Virus record (IMG/VR): IMGVR_UViG_3300046542_000291
Location: 177,641 to 241,640 of that record
Length of the DNA stretch: 64,000 bases
Origin: a virus
Strand: one strand, 5' to 3'
Part shown: piece after piece, positions 17,084-26,256 of the stretch
Layout: each line of letters opens with the position of its first letter
How positions within the stretch are numbered: position 1 is the first letter of the stretch
Translations under genes and position numbers: made by a program
The notes under the pieces: model-generated
Databases searched by the model: none
What the model was told of the DNA's origin: nothing
The model's input: only the letters and a program-made list of their open reading frames with translations

Positions 17084-18007
17084 TTACGTCACCAGTTCCA
17101 AGATCGGACACCAGAGAGTTGACGTGGCTGAGGTTGCGGTTGGTGGTGTAGTTGGGAAACCATCAATCGAGTTGGGGATTGTGTTCGCCGTACGGGAAAC
17201 AACGCTTGACGCACTGTGCCAATCCGCAGTTAACCGATGAAGCCCTGCCGACAACGCAGAAAGACTGTCTTCGAACGCTGGGATGGCGAAGTCATTGAAC
17301 TCACGCGCTATATAGCACGCTGCCAGTACCTTGTCTACTTCACCGCCACGGAGATCCACTTGGGTTGTTCCCGTCGTGGCGAACGAGACGCGGGAAGTTG
17401 CAAGGCGCACAACAAATTGATGTACGGACTGACTGATTGTCTTCCCTTGTGCGGGTGTCCCATACAGTGTTTTAATTTGAGCTGGCCAATCGGCTACTGG
17501 CGTAAGCCCATATACCAAACCAGCCTGATACAACGATAACCACGACAGCGCTGATGCCACGTGTACGTTAGGGTAAAATAGGATCTTTCCCTTATACACG
17601 ATTTTGTGCCAGTAGTTCCCGGTTGCCGCGTTAACCGTTGAGAGACTCGTCATGCCAGTTGCTTGAAGGAACTCAACTGCTGAAAAGATATCTTCCAATG
17701 GCACTCGGCCGAAGTAACCATATTCCCAGTTACCACGAGCCAATGTTTGTGGCCCAGGTCCCGTGTAGGGGATGTACGCGATTACGAACTCCGCAGACGG
17801 GGCCTCATCCACCCCTTGAACACTCGTGACCACGTAGTGATAGGTAACGCCGCGTTGAACTGTGTTATCTGTCCAGGTCGTTACGTTACCCGCCACCGTT
17901 GCCACAGGCACACCAAGGTTACCCTGATCGATCTTATTCAAAGATCGGTAAATGTTGTGCGTCTCTACCGATGCGTTATGATCGATCCAATCCAATTTGA
18001 TTGGCAT
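17084..18007 (-). CDS. Fibre-like protein, GYFG family copy 1
   Basis: 307 residues. The N-terminal 90 or so look like a fibronectin type III-type sandwich (Trp, alternating Thr/Val, Tyr-His-Tyr-Val near the end). A linker GPGPQTLARGNWEYGYFGRV joins it to a C-terminal globular domain ending in LWCPILELVT. Three further tandem genes share the linker and the W-P-x-LEL ending. I infer surface-exposed appendages, perhaps variable receptor-binding or decorating proteins; no enzymatic motif is seen. Confidence 0.65.
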   Translation of the reverse strand: MPIKLDWIDHNASVETHNIYRSLNKIDQGNLGVPVATVAGNVTTWTDNTVQRGVTYHYVVTSVQGVDEAPSAEFVIAYIPYTGPGPQTLARGNWEYGYFGRVPLEDIFSAVEFLQATGMTSLSTVNAATGNYWHKIVYKGKILFYPNVHVASALSWLSLYQAGLVYGLTPVADWPAQIKTLYGTPAQGKTISQSVHQFVVRLATSRVSFATTGTTQVDLRGGEVDKVLAACYIAREFNDFAIPAFEDSLSALSAGLHRLTADWHSASSVVSRTANTIPNSIDGFPTTPPTATSATSTLWCPILELVT

Positions 18008-18017
18008 TAGTTAGTCC

Positions 18018-18977
18018 TCAAAATTGTAGTTCCAACAACGGTGTCCATGTAGTGACCTGGCCCTGCGGTGTGCCTTGAAGTACACCATCGATATTACCAA
18101 TTGGACCACGCACCAATGAGATTCGGTTGTTGATGACCGTCCCCGTGATGTGCTGGGTAATGGTGCCTTGGTTGGTCGGAGCGATTGCAGTCGGGGCCAC
18201 CTGTTGTACTCCGTTATCATCCCAAAGCGAACTGGTGTTGTAAGCCAGTGTGCCATTGGTGTTGATACGGCCCATGGTAAGGTCCCACTCACAACCATCA
18301 ACCCACGCTGTTGGTGTGTTCCAGTCAGCGAGGAGCACATTAGTCGGTCGGTTGGACCCTTTAAAGGTTCGAGCCAGGAAGTTATACCCGTTAAGGGCGA
18401 CAATCTTCTTCTGGTTAACCCCTACCAAGTTCGACGGAGTTGGGTGTAGCTCTAACCCAGTACTGTCTACACCATACATCAGACCCAATGCATAGATCTG
18501 ATCCCAGGTAATCGACCAACGGATAGAACCGCAGGGGACAAAGATGATTTTGCCACTTAGAGCAAACTTGTAGTAATGACTAATGGTAACGTCGGCATGG
18601 GGACCGCCGCCACCAGAGAACCCAAGGGCTGTCAGCAAAGCCGATTGCGTAGCAATATCCGCGGCAATTACTCGACCAAAGTAACCCGCTTCCCATGTAC
18701 CTCGGGACAACGTCTGTGGCCCAGGGCCAGTGTTGGCGAAATAGCCGTAGATCTGGTTGTCACCCAGGTATGTATCTGCTCCCCGGTCGAATGCAATACG
18801 GAAGTAATAGACCGTGTTGTCTGTTGGAGGCGTCCATACAAAAGACGTCTCTGTTCCAGCCAAAGTAGCAATCGGTGCTGGGAGGGTATCGTCTGGAATC
18901 CGACTGGTTGAAACATAAATCCGAATTGCTGTGGCTACCCCTGCATTAGAGGCAGGCCAGTTAAGTGTAATTGCCAT
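18018..18977 (-). CDS. Fibre-like protein, GYFG family copy 2
   Basis: 319 residues with the same layout as copy 1: a fibronectin III-like N-terminal domain (VWTPPTDNTVYYFRI), the linker GPGPQTLSRGTWEAGYFG near residue 95, and a C-terminal domain ending TTWTPLLELQF. The C-terminal domain diverges most from its neighbours, as expected for a receptor-facing part. Gaps to its neighbours are ten bases. Confidence 0.65.
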   Translation of the reverse strand: MAITLNWPASNAGVATAIRIYVSTSRIPDDTLPAPIATLAGTETSFVWTPPTDNTVYYFRIAFDRGADTYLGDNQIYGYFANTGPGPQTLSRGTWEAGYFGRVIAADIATQSALLTALGFSGGGGPHADVTISHYYKFALSGKIIFVPCGSIRWSITWDQIYALGLMYGVDSTGLELHPTPSNLVGVNQKKIVALNGYNFLARTFKGSNRPTNVLLADWNTPTAWVDGCEWDLTMGRINTNGTLAYNTSSLWDDNGVQQVAPTAIAPTNQGTITQHITGTVINNRISLVRGPIGNIDGVLQGTPQGQVTTWTPLLELQF

Positions 18978-18987
18978 GTCCCCTCAC

Positions 18988-19929
18988 TTAGATAGCCGGA
19001 GCTACCAATTCAAGGATTGGATACCAACTAGCCAGGTAGGTGTTGGCGTTGCACTGACGCTGACCGATACCAGCACGACTCTCTGTGTTAATCCCTCGCC
19101 GTACAACCGGGGAACCAGCTGTATCGCTGAGCTCTTGGATCGCTGCACCGGTATAACCGTTCCATGGACCAGGGAGAATTTCCTGTACCCCTTGACTCGC
19201 TACGTTCACCAGGCGTTGGCCTGTTGGAACAAACTTACATAGGGGAGCTACGAAGTCCGTCCATTCGTTAGGGAACTCAACTGGGTCGGGCACAGCTGCC
19301 ACTGGGACAATACGGGTAGCATCATCGCTGTAGCCTTTCATGCAACGAACAATGAACGTATCTGGGCCGATCTTGACAGTCTTACGTTGGTCAGTCGCAG
19401 TGGCGCCGTTACGGTGTGGTCCGTTACCTGTGATGCCAAACATGATACCCGCGCTGTACATGTCGGTCCATTGCACCGATTGACCAAGGCAGGAGTTTGG
19501 AACGAAATAGACAACACCGTTCCGTACGTACTTATGCCAGGTTGGTGATGCGTTAGTACCAGGGCCAGCTTGGAAGTTCACTGCGGCGCGCAGGTTGGCG
19601 GTGTTGATGAAGTCCATCGACGAGATCGAACCGAAATAACCGTAGTTGTAATCCCCGTACTTCAACTCAGAAGGACCAGGACCCAAGCGAGGAACAGCTT
19701 GGATACGGTAGTTGGTTGTAACTACACGGTCGTTGGCACTGATCGTTTCGAACACGTAGTAGTAATACTTACCACGGGTTGCGTTTGGATCTGTCCATTC
19801 CGCTTCACCCGCCGAGAGAGTGGCTACAGGGGCAGGTAGGTTGGCCGTATCGATTGGAGTATCACCACGGTAGATCTTGACTGTGACTGGCACCGTATTG
19901 ATGTTAGTCCAAAGATGTTTAAGGTTCAT
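18988..19929 (-). CDS. Fibre-like protein, GYFG family copy 3
   Basis: 313 residues. An N-terminal Ig/fibronectin-like domain carries GEAEWTDPNATRGKYYYYV, followed by the linker LGPGPSELKYGDYNYGYFG and a C-terminal domain ending WYPILELVAPAI. The linker has PSELK in place of PQTLxRG, so this copy is more distant than copies 1 and 2 are from each other. Confidence 0.65.
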   Translation of the reverse strand: MNLKHLWTNINTVPVTVKIYRGDTPIDTANLPAPVATLSAGEAEWTDPNATRGKYYYYVFETISANDRVVTTNYRIQAVPRLGPGPSELKYGDYNYGYFGSISSMDFINTANLRAAVNFQAGPGTNASPTWHKYVRNGVVYFVPNSCLGQSVQWTDMYSAGIMFGITGNGPHRNGATATDQRKTVKIGPDTFIVRCMKGYSDDATRIVPVAAVPDPVEFPNEWTDFVAPLCKFVPTGQRLVNVASQGVQEILPGPWNGYTGAAIQELSDTAGSPVVRRGINTESRAGIGQRQCNANTYLASWYPILELVAPAI

Positions 19930-19939
19930 TAATTACCCC

Positions 19940-20932
19940 TTAGGTTCTTGTAAAAGACATGGATACTGGAAGAAGTTGGTTTACAACCGTTAAGTTCTGT
20001 GGGCGTCGGGCTTGATCAATAAACGTAGCACTCAAGCTGCTTGGTACTTTAACGACGCTGGCATCACTCGATGTCAATAGAACAGGACTGTACACAACGT
20101 CAGTGAACACCCCAGTGACGCTTAGAGGACCGGCGTTACCGGTGTACTGTGAATAGAGAGCATACGGATTAAATGCATGGTTTTCGCCAGAGACCAGTTC
20201 CAGGACTGGGCGCCAACCATCGCTAGTTGCACGGACAGTTGCTTTCGCACCCCCTGCGGTTACACCAGTTGGTCCACGGAACATGGCGTTAGCCACGTTG
20301 GCTGCCGATGTCTCCTGCAGGATACCCAGGGTTGTATTGCCCCCCGCCCCCAAATCTACACCGGGCCATTTCTCGAACAGGCCTGTGTTAGGACGACCGT
20401 TTGCTCCTGTGGTCAGCAACCGGAAGATAAGGTCGTTGTGTTCGTTGCCTTCAGCCAAACCAAAAGCGGTGTAGTCGACACCCACGTATGGATCAACCGA
20501 AGCACCTTTCATTGTTCGGATAGCTAACTTCCATGGAATTGTCACGCCACTTTCAGGCTTAACGAGGATGTTCCACTGGGAGGTGGGTGATCCTGCAACC
20601 GGATACGGACCATTGCTGTTCATGCCGTACATGGCGCCAGCTTTATAGACGTCGTTCCATGACAGATTGTATCGAGTAAAATCTTTACATACAAAAAGAA
20701 ACTTGCCCTTGTAGATGAATTTCATCCAGACGTTATCAGTTTCTTTGTTAACAAGACCAGCAGTAAAATTTAGCGCAGTGCTGATCTCCCAGCCTTGAAA
20801 GAGTTCAACGGAGGAAACAGTACCGAAGTAACCAATGTCCTCGTTGCCAGCCCTTAGGTTTTTATTCCCAGGGCCGGATTCAGGGAAATACTGCTTACCG
20901 AGTGCTCCACTGAATAGGAGTAGTTCATTCAT
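19940..20932 (-). CDS. Fibre-like protein, GYFG family copy 4, rearranged
   Basis: 330 residues. This copy has lost the N-terminal sandwich: the linker motif (SGPGNKNLRAGNEDIGYFG) begins at about residue 18. The shared globular domain ends WRPVLELV near residue 250, then an 80-residue extension with Ig-like spacing (SVTGVFTDVVYSPV) follows. The domain order is thus the reverse of its three neighbours. It is the first gene of the four in transcription order. Confidence 0.65.
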   Translation of the reverse strand: MNELLLFSGALGKQYFPESGPGNKNLRAGNEDIGYFGTVSSVELFQGWEISTALNFTAGLVNKETDNVWMKFIYKGKFLFVCKDFTRYNLSWNDVYKAGAMYGMNSNGPYPVAGSPTSQWNILVKPESGVTIPWKLAIRTMKGASVDPYVGVDYTAFGLAEGNEHNDLIFRLLTTGANGRPNTGLFEKWPGVDLGAGGNTTLGILQETSAANVANAMFRGPTGVTAGGAKATVRATSDGWRPVLELVSGENHAFNPYALYSQYTGNAGPLSVTGVFTDVVYSPVLLTSSDASVVKVPSSLSATFIDQARRPQNLTVVNQLLPVSMSFTRT

Positions 20933-20979
20933 CTTGAAACCCCTGCTTTGAAAATAAATTATGCATAGTATTGCCGAGG

Positions 20980-21008
20980 CATAAAGCCTCCCTTGCGGGA
21001 GGCTGATG
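20980..21008. terminator. Terminator hairpin, CATAA/TGATG family
   Basis: CATAAA, stem GCCTCCC-TTGC-GGGAGGC, then TGATG. It lies between the chaperone-like gene and the four GYFG genes on the minus strand, where the tail reads TTTATGCC. Confidence 0.75.
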
Positions 21009-21009
21009 C

Positions 21010-21660
21010 TTACAGGGTAAACAATTCAACCGGGGCTACAGGAAGTTCGGCAAGGGAAGTCGCCGCAGTTACTGTGTCTTTGAATGTCCAGATGACACCA
21101 TAGCCGTCGCTTACCGCTTTGAAGGCAGCGTTCGCAACGTCTACCATTTCGGCAGCAGTCAAAGTTACGTTGACGTTCTCATACACACGGAATGGGAAAG
21201 TCAGTGGTTGGTTGGCCTCTACTGCTTCCTTGGCGATGACGCGCAAGGCAGTGATGTTCTGGCGGTCAGATACACGGATCTGTACGTGGTAAACATTCTC
21301 ACCAAACTGGTAAGGGAATCCGGTATCGAAACGAGCGATACGCAGGGTCTCTGCTTCAGCCAGCAATGCTGCTTTCTTTACAGCCAGGTTGGTAGCCAGT
21401 TCACCAGCGGTGTAGTCACGTACGTTCCACACACGGTACCAGCTACCGTTGCGTTGTTCAGGAGCACCTTCGGTTACAACATCACCGGCAGGTACATCAC
21501 TTTCGAGGACTTCTTCATAGCCCCACTCCAATAGATCAGCCGCTTCCATCTTGGAAGGAAACTGTGTATTGGGGACGCGTTCGCTGAGCGAAGGCAGGTA
21601 CAACGGGTAGGTGCCGGTCTCAACTTCAATCAGGCGGGTGTTGCGGGTAATCGTTGACAT
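21010..21660 (-). CDS. Tail-fibre assembly-like protein (DUF4376-type C-terminus)
   Basis: 216 residues from the ATG at 21660; an upstream in-frame start lacks a ribosome-binding site, whereas AAGGATT precedes this one. The second half follows the DUF4376 pattern: helical segment, DTGFPYQFGENVYHVQIRVSDRQNI, then a strand, a second helix and a Lys near the end. Proteins of this kind accompany phage tail fibres and are thought to assist assembly or cap them. It lies directly downstream of the large fibre gene in transcription order, fitting that role. Confidence 0.65.
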   Translation of the reverse strand: MSTITRNTRLIEVETGTYPLYLPSLSERVPNTQFPSKMEAADLLEWGYEEVLESDVPAGDVVTEGAPEQRNGSWYRVWNVRDYTAGELATNLAVKKAALLAEAETLRIARFDTGFPYQFGENVYHVQIRVSDRQNITALRVIAKEAVEANQPLTFPFRVYENVNVTLTAAEMVDVANAAFKAVSDGYGVIWTFKDTVTAATSLAELPVAPVELFTL

Positions 21661-21702
21661 GGAAATAATCCTTAAAGCGAATCGGGTAGACTCGGTGGTA
21701 AA

Positions 21703-21731
21703 CATAAATGCCTCCGGTTGGAGGCATTATG
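21703..21731. terminator. Terminator hairpin, CATAA/TTATG family
   Basis: CATAAA-TGCCTCC-GGTT-GGAGGCA-TTATG, with a nearly perfect dyad. It lies ten bases after the collagen-like fibre stop on the minus strand. Confidence 0.8.
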
Positions 21732-21740
21732 CTGTTTCAC

Positions 21741-24700
21741 TTAACCTGTGGTTACTGCACCCTGCGATGCAATCCACTCGGTACCATCCCAAAGGAGGGT
21801 AACGACTGTTTTATAACCAGTCAAGGCTGGTGGCGAACCACCGTTCCACTTGATCGCACCGCCAGTACCAGTACTGTAGGTAACGACCCCCGCAGTCCCT
21901 CGAATAACGACAACAACTGTCATGGACCGAGTATTGCCAGGGTTGGTGGTGAGTGAGATGTCCTTCGCGGTGCTGTTTACGTTGTTATCCAAGTAAACAA
22001 CCTGAGTGGTCAGTGCGTTGATCGCGATGGTCGCAGAAACCGAGGTGAGCGGCAGGCTGTAGTTATCGAACGATACCCACGCCGAGCTCTTACGGACGTA
22101 TTGCTTACCGTCAGTAGGGGCTTCACCGATACCCGCAGCCGGAGCTACGTACTCGACCCAGTTGGTGTTCTGACCCGAGCGCAAGTAAGTCTTGCCCGCG
22201 GTAGTCGGAGCTTCAGCCACACCAGCTACGTATTCCACCCACGTAGCATCTTGACCACGACGCAGGTAGGTCTTACCAGCTGTGGTTGGTGCCTCAGGGA
22301 TGCCCGATGCAGGGATGGTCAGCTCGATCCACTTGGGATCGGTATCGGCCGTTTTGAACACACGCACGAACTGCTTGACGTCATCCTTGGTTGCCAAGTC
22401 GATGATCGCTTTCGGGAAGACAATTTCTTGCCAAACCGGTTCGGTACCATCGGTCTTGTAGATACGGACCATTTGCTTGCCGTCTTTAACAGACAGGTCT
22501 GCAATCGTTGGTGGGAACACCAACTCAGTCCACTCGCCTTCGTTAGTCGCCGAGCCATCTTTCAGAGTACGAGCGTACAGTTTGTCAGCGACCATGGCCG
22601 GAGCCTCGTCCACCAACAGCGGTACCCACTCGGTACCCAAACGTACAACCTTACCGAGGGAAGGCAGAGGCGAGTTAACGTCACCTGCAACCAACTGACC
22701 CCAGTGCATCCAGCCCAGGTTCGCCGTCTTATAGAAGACTTGGAAAGTGGTCGATACAGCCCAGTCACCAGTGTTACCCGTGAAACCAGCCGTAGGCTCA
22801 GGCATGTCAGGTGGCAGAGTCAACCAGCGCGAACCGATATCACCCTTATCACCTTTCTTACCTTGGATACCCTGACCACCAATAGGACCTTGTTCGCCCT
22901 GTGGACCACGGATAGGACCAACGTCAATCCACATACCACCCGAATCGGTAGTCCAGATTGCCAGATTGTTACCGATCAGATAACCATCGCCCAGTGCACC
23001 GGTTGGGTGAGCTGTTTGCAATGCAGCCAGGGTAGCGTAGCTGCCCAGGATGTTGATCGATTTACCAGTCAGACCTTGCGGACCGATTGGACCCTGCTCA
23101 CCTTGCAGACCGATGATGTCGAACGGACCAGCCCACTCACCGTCAACCAAGACGTACAGCATCTTGTCATCTTCAGTGAAGTAGCCATCGCCTTCAGCAG
23201 CAGTTGCCTTTGGAGGCAAGCCCGCTACAGTAGCAACGTTACCGCGCATGTTGATGCCGGTACCTTGATCACCCTTGTCGCCTTTCTCACCCTGGATACG
23301 ACCAACCGAATGCCACGCACCACCAGTGCAGACGAACATCTCGCCCAGCTGATCGATGTAGGCTTTCCCTTCGTTACCGGAAGGAGGCGGAATGGTTGGA
23401 TCAGCTTCAGTCAGGACCTTGATGACTTCGATGGATTGACCATCTGCGCCGTCAGTACCATTCGTACCGTTGGTACCTGGATCGCCTTTGAACGAACCCA
23501 GACTTACCCACGCAGCAGAAATCCACATGTAGAGGGTGTTGGTATCCTGAACCGAATAGCAGTCCTGCTCAGCAGCGCCGACAGGTAGAGCTGCGAAGTT
23601 GGCAACAGCACCTTTAACAACGACGTTCGCGCCATCAGTACCGTTAGTCCCATTGGTGCCTTTCAAGGAAGCCAGCCATGCAGCCTGGTTACCTACGAAG
23701 CCACCGTCAACCGCCACTTGGTAAGCGGACTTACCGTCAGCGCCTTTGAATGGACCAGCATCGATCCAGGCAGCAGCCACGTAGATGTGCAGGTGACCGG
23801 TATCCAGTGCAACCCATGCATCTTGTTCAGCTGGGGTAGGCAACGCTTGGATAGCTGCCAGGTTAGGTTGGGTACCATTGACCTGGAGGTTACGACCGTC
23901 TACACCATCGTCACCTTTATCGCCTTTGATCGAGTCGCCCTGATCACCTTTGTCACCCTTATCGCCTTTCAGCGAAGCGAGCCACTCTTGTACAGTACCA
24001 ACAAAGCCTTCAGCTTTGGCGATCTCGTAAGCAGACAACCCACCCGCAGAACCGAGGTCGATGTAGTCGAGGTCAGCTTCAACCCAGATGTACAGGGTCG
24101 AGCCAACGTACCAGGCTTCGGTTTCAACACCAGGACGTGGCAGGGAACCGACGTCGGGTTTAATGCCCGCTACCTTGAAAGGAACAGCCGGATCACCCTG
24201 GTCGCCTTTGATGGAATCACCTTGGTCACCTTTATCGCCCTTGTCCCCTTTCAGCGACAACAGCCATGCAGCCTCAGTGCCAACGAAACCGTTGTCCTTG
24301 GCGATCTGGTAAGCAGACTTACCAACCAGGCTGGCAATCCAGGTAGCTTCGTTACCGATGTAACCGGAATCCAAAGCGGACTGATAAGCCGATTTACCGA
24401 TGAGGGTAGTCAGCCATTGAGCCTGCGAACCAACGAAGCCGTTTACCACAGCTACGTCGTATGCCGACTTACCTTCAGCACCTGGTACACCGATACGAAC
24501 CCAGTTATCAGGTTCAGGCAACAGCAGGTACATCTCGTTCTTCCAAACGTAGGCATCACCGATTTCGTTCGACGATGGGTCTGGAAGTGGGTTGGCATTT
24601 GGCCAAGTACCCAGGAAGGTAATACCCTTCGGACCCAGGAGGGATTCCGAATCGGTCCACTCAGTACCGTTCCACACCCGGAGGTGGGCAACAACGAAGT

Positions 24701-26111
24701 AAGCATCACCGATGTTCAGACTGCCTGTTTCGATGGCATCCAGGTCTTGCTGAGTATCGAGCGTACCCAGGACTTTAATCCCGTAACCACCCGCACCAGC
24801 ATCACCCTTCACACCTTTCAGAGACGCAATGAATGCAGCCTCATCACCGGTGTTACCCAGGCCCAGCCAGGATTGGTAAGCAGACTTACCCACCAGGCTC
24901 AGGAGCCAGGCAGCTTTATCGCCAACGAAACCTTCAGCTACAGCGGTGTCGTAAGCCGAATCACCATCAATCCCACGAAGGGAATCGAGCCATTGGGAAA
25001 TGGTCCCTTGGAAGCCTTCGTCCTGTGCTACCTGGAAAGCCGATTTACCAGTGTCACCTTTTACGCCAACACCGATATCACCCTTGTCGCCTTTATCCCC
25101 TTTCAGGGTAGCGAGCCATTGGGCTTCAGTACCCACGTAACCACCAGCAACTGCTACTTGGTAAGCGGACTTACCAACCAACGATGCTAGCCATTGGGTG
25201 GAGGTGCCTTGGAAACCGTCTTCAACCGCGATTTCATAAGCAGACTTACCTTCAGCGCCAGGGACGCCAATCTTTGTCCAACCATCCGGGTCAGGCAGCA
25301 GCAGATACATTTCGTGATTCCACACGTATGCATCGCCGATGTCATTGGCTGTAGTTGGAGGCAAAGGCGAGGCATCGGGCCACGCACCGAGGAAGTTGAT
25401 ACCACGAGGACCGAACAACGACTCGGAATCGGTCCAGAAGGTACCGTTCCATACACGCAGATGACCTTGAACGAAATAAGCCGAACCTACGTCGAGGTCA
25501 GTGGTTGGGATTTCATCCAGTTCAGCTTGATCAGCGAGCGTACCCAGCACTTTAACGCTGGTGCCGTCAATGCCGTCGTCACCTTTATCGCCTTTGATGC
25601 TTTCGCCGGCATCACCTGTGTCGCCCTTGTCACCTTTCAGGGTGAGGAGCCATTCAGGTTGGGTACCAACGAAACCGTTGTCCAGGGCAACCTGATAGGC
25701 TGATTTGCCTACGAGGGTTTTCAGGAAGTCAGCTTCAGTACCTACGAAGCCGTTATCTTTCGCGATCTCATAGACAGATTTGCCTTGATCGCCGTCGTCA
25801 CCCCGATCACCTTTGATCGAAGCGATGAATGCTGTTTCGTCACCGATGTTACCGAGTTCTTTCCAGATCTGGTAAGCAGACTTGCCTTGCAACGAAGCAA
25901 GCCATTCCTGCACGGTACCAACAAAGCCGTTCTGGACTGCCACTTCATAAGCGGACAAACCGGCGTTGCTACGAATTTTGGATACCAGTAGGCGGTAGTT
26001 TTTCCACTTACCGTCCGGTTCCAGGCGGATGACTTCCAGGAATTCATCCCCACTGATCGTAATCAGCGAGTCCATTCCAGAAATCATACCCTTGTTGGTT
26101 GGATCAGCCAT
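21741..26111 (-). CDS. Long collagen-like tail-fibre protein
   Basis: 1,456 residues. The N-terminal 45 residues (SGMDSLITISGDEFLEV) match the start of the short fibre gene at 26793-27398 and are probably the virion attachment domain. Many copies follow of a repeat of about 25 residues, GKSAYQVAVDNGFVGT then WLASLKG, each often ending in a collagen-type Gly-x-y run such as GDKGDKGDQGDSIKGDKGDD. Carbohydrate-binding-like inserts (two with LRVWNGTFWTDSESL) interrupt the repeats. Three tandem repeats with EAPTTAGKTYLR lie near the C-terminus, and the end is beta-rich. It probably trimerises as a receptor-contacting fibre. It occupies the place of phiKZ gp145 as I remember it. Confidence 0.85.
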   Translation of the reverse strand: MADPTNKGMISGMDSLITISGDEFLEVIRLEPDGKWKNYRLLVSKIRSNAGLSAYEVAVQNGFVGTVQEWLASLQGKSAYQIWKELGNIGDETAFIASIKGDRGDDGDQGKSVYEIAKDNGFVGTEADFLKTLVGKSAYQVALDNGFVGTQPEWLLTLKGDKGDTGDAGESIKGDKGDDGIDGTSVKVLGTLADQAELDEIPTTDLDVGSAYFVQGHLRVWNGTFWTDSESLFGPRGINFLGAWPDASPLPPTTANDIGDAYVWNHEMYLLLPDPDGWTKIGVPGAEGKSAYEIAVEDGFQGTSTQWLASLVGKSAYQVAVAGGYVGTEAQWLATLKGDKGDKGDIGVGVKGDTGKSAFQVAQDEGFQGTISQWLDSLRGIDGDSAYDTAVAEGFVGDKAAWLLSLVGKSAYQSWLGLGNTGDEAAFIASLKGVKGDAGAGGYGIKVLGTLDTQQDLDAIETGSLNIGDAYFVVAHLRVWNGTEWTDSESLLGPKGITFLGTWPNANPLPDPSSNEIGDAYVWKNEMYLLLPEPDNWVRIGVPGAEGKSAYDVAVVNGFVGSQAQWLTTLIGKSAYQSALDSGYIGNEATWIASLVGKSAYQIAKDNGFVGTEAAWLLSLKGDKGDKGDQGDSIKGDQGDPAVPFKVAGIKPDVGSLPRPGVETEAWYVGSTLYIWVEADLDYIDLGSAGGLSAYEIAKAEGFVGTVQEWLASLKGDKGDKGDQGDSIKGDKGDDGVDGRNLQVNGTQPNLAAIQALPTPAEQDAWVALDTGHLHIYVAAAWIDAGPFKGADGKSAYQVAVDGGFVGNQAAWLASLKGTNGTNGTDGANVVVKGAVANFAALPVGAAEQDCYSVQDTNTLYMWISAAWVSLGSFKGDPGTNGTNGTDGADGQSIEVIKVLTEADPTIPPPSGNEGKAYIDQLGEMFVCTGGAWHSVGRIQGEKGDKGDQGTGINMRGNVATVAGLPPKATAAEGDGYFTEDDKMLYVLVDGEWAGPFDIIGLQGEQGPIGPQGLTGKSINILGSYATLAALQTAHPTGALGDGYLIGNNLAIWTTDSGGMWIDVGPIRGPQGEQGPIGGQGIQGKKGDKGDIGSRWLTLPPDMPEPTAGFTGNTGDWAVSTTFQVFYKTANLGWMHWGQLVAGDVNSPLPSLGKVVRLGTEWVPLLVDEAPAMVADKLYARTLKDGSATNEGEWTELVFPPTIADLSVKDGKQMVRIYKTDGTEPVWQEIVFPKAIIDLATKDDVKQFVRVFKTADTDPKWIELTIPASGIPEAPTTAGKTYLRRGQDATWVEYVAGVAEAPTTAGKTYLRSGQNTNWVEYVAPAAGIGEAPTDGKQYVRKSSAWVSFDNYSLPLTSVSATIAINALTTQVVYLDNNVNSTAKDISLTTNPGNTRSMTVVVVIRGTAGVVTYSTGTGGAIKWNGGSPPALTGYKTVVTLLWDGTEWIASQGAVTTG
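21760..26000 (-). repeat. In-frame repeat region: SAYxxAxxxGFVGT units and collagen-like triplets
   Basis: Inside the long fibre gene, near-identical protein units recur more than a dozen times. The DNA for GDKGDKGDQG also recurs nearly verbatim, for example around 23940-23970 and 24220-24250. Two longer duplicated blocks (LRVWNGTFWTDSESL and LRVWNGTEWTDSESL with about 120 residues around each) lie near 25420 and 24650. Such repeats could recombine and change fibre length. Confidence 0.75.
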
Positions 26112-26221
26112 CTCAGTGTTCCTTTGTAAAGAGCCTTAGTAAAATCAAACTGGTCGTCTTACTAAAACTGAAATAAGACTCATACAGTACTGTAAAATAA
26201 TACCAAGGTGACATAAGGCGG
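26112..26221 (-). promoter_or_regulatory. AT-rich upstream region of the long fibre gene
   Basis: About 110 bases, AT-rich, between the preceding operon's hairpin and the fibre start. It holds the perfect 12-base palindrome TACAGTACTGTA (26183-26194), which on the minus strand includes TACTGT, a -10-like hexamer. AAAGGAAC precedes the ATG. Promoter or operator function is inference. Confidence 0.35.
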
Positions 26222-26245
26222 CATAAAGGAAGTCCCCGAGGGGAC
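26222..26245. terminator. Terminator hairpin with TTTATGCCG tail
   Basis: Stem GTCCCC-GA-GGGGAC. On the minus strand the sequence continues TTCCTTTATGCCGCCTTATG, carrying the family tail. It ends the short-fibre/lysis operon just before the long fibre gene. Confidence 0.7.
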
Positions 26246-26256
26246 CCCCAGTTTTG

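Noticed and set aside
22101-23588. Plus-strand frame opposite the long fibre
   Set aside because: Antisense of repeat DNA, without ribosome-binding site or domain.
21760-26000. Repeat array considered as CRISPR-like
   Set aside because: Repeats are in frame, code for Gly-x-y and GFVGT units, and vary in length. There are no spacers or conserved direct repeats of 24-40 bases with unique sequence between.
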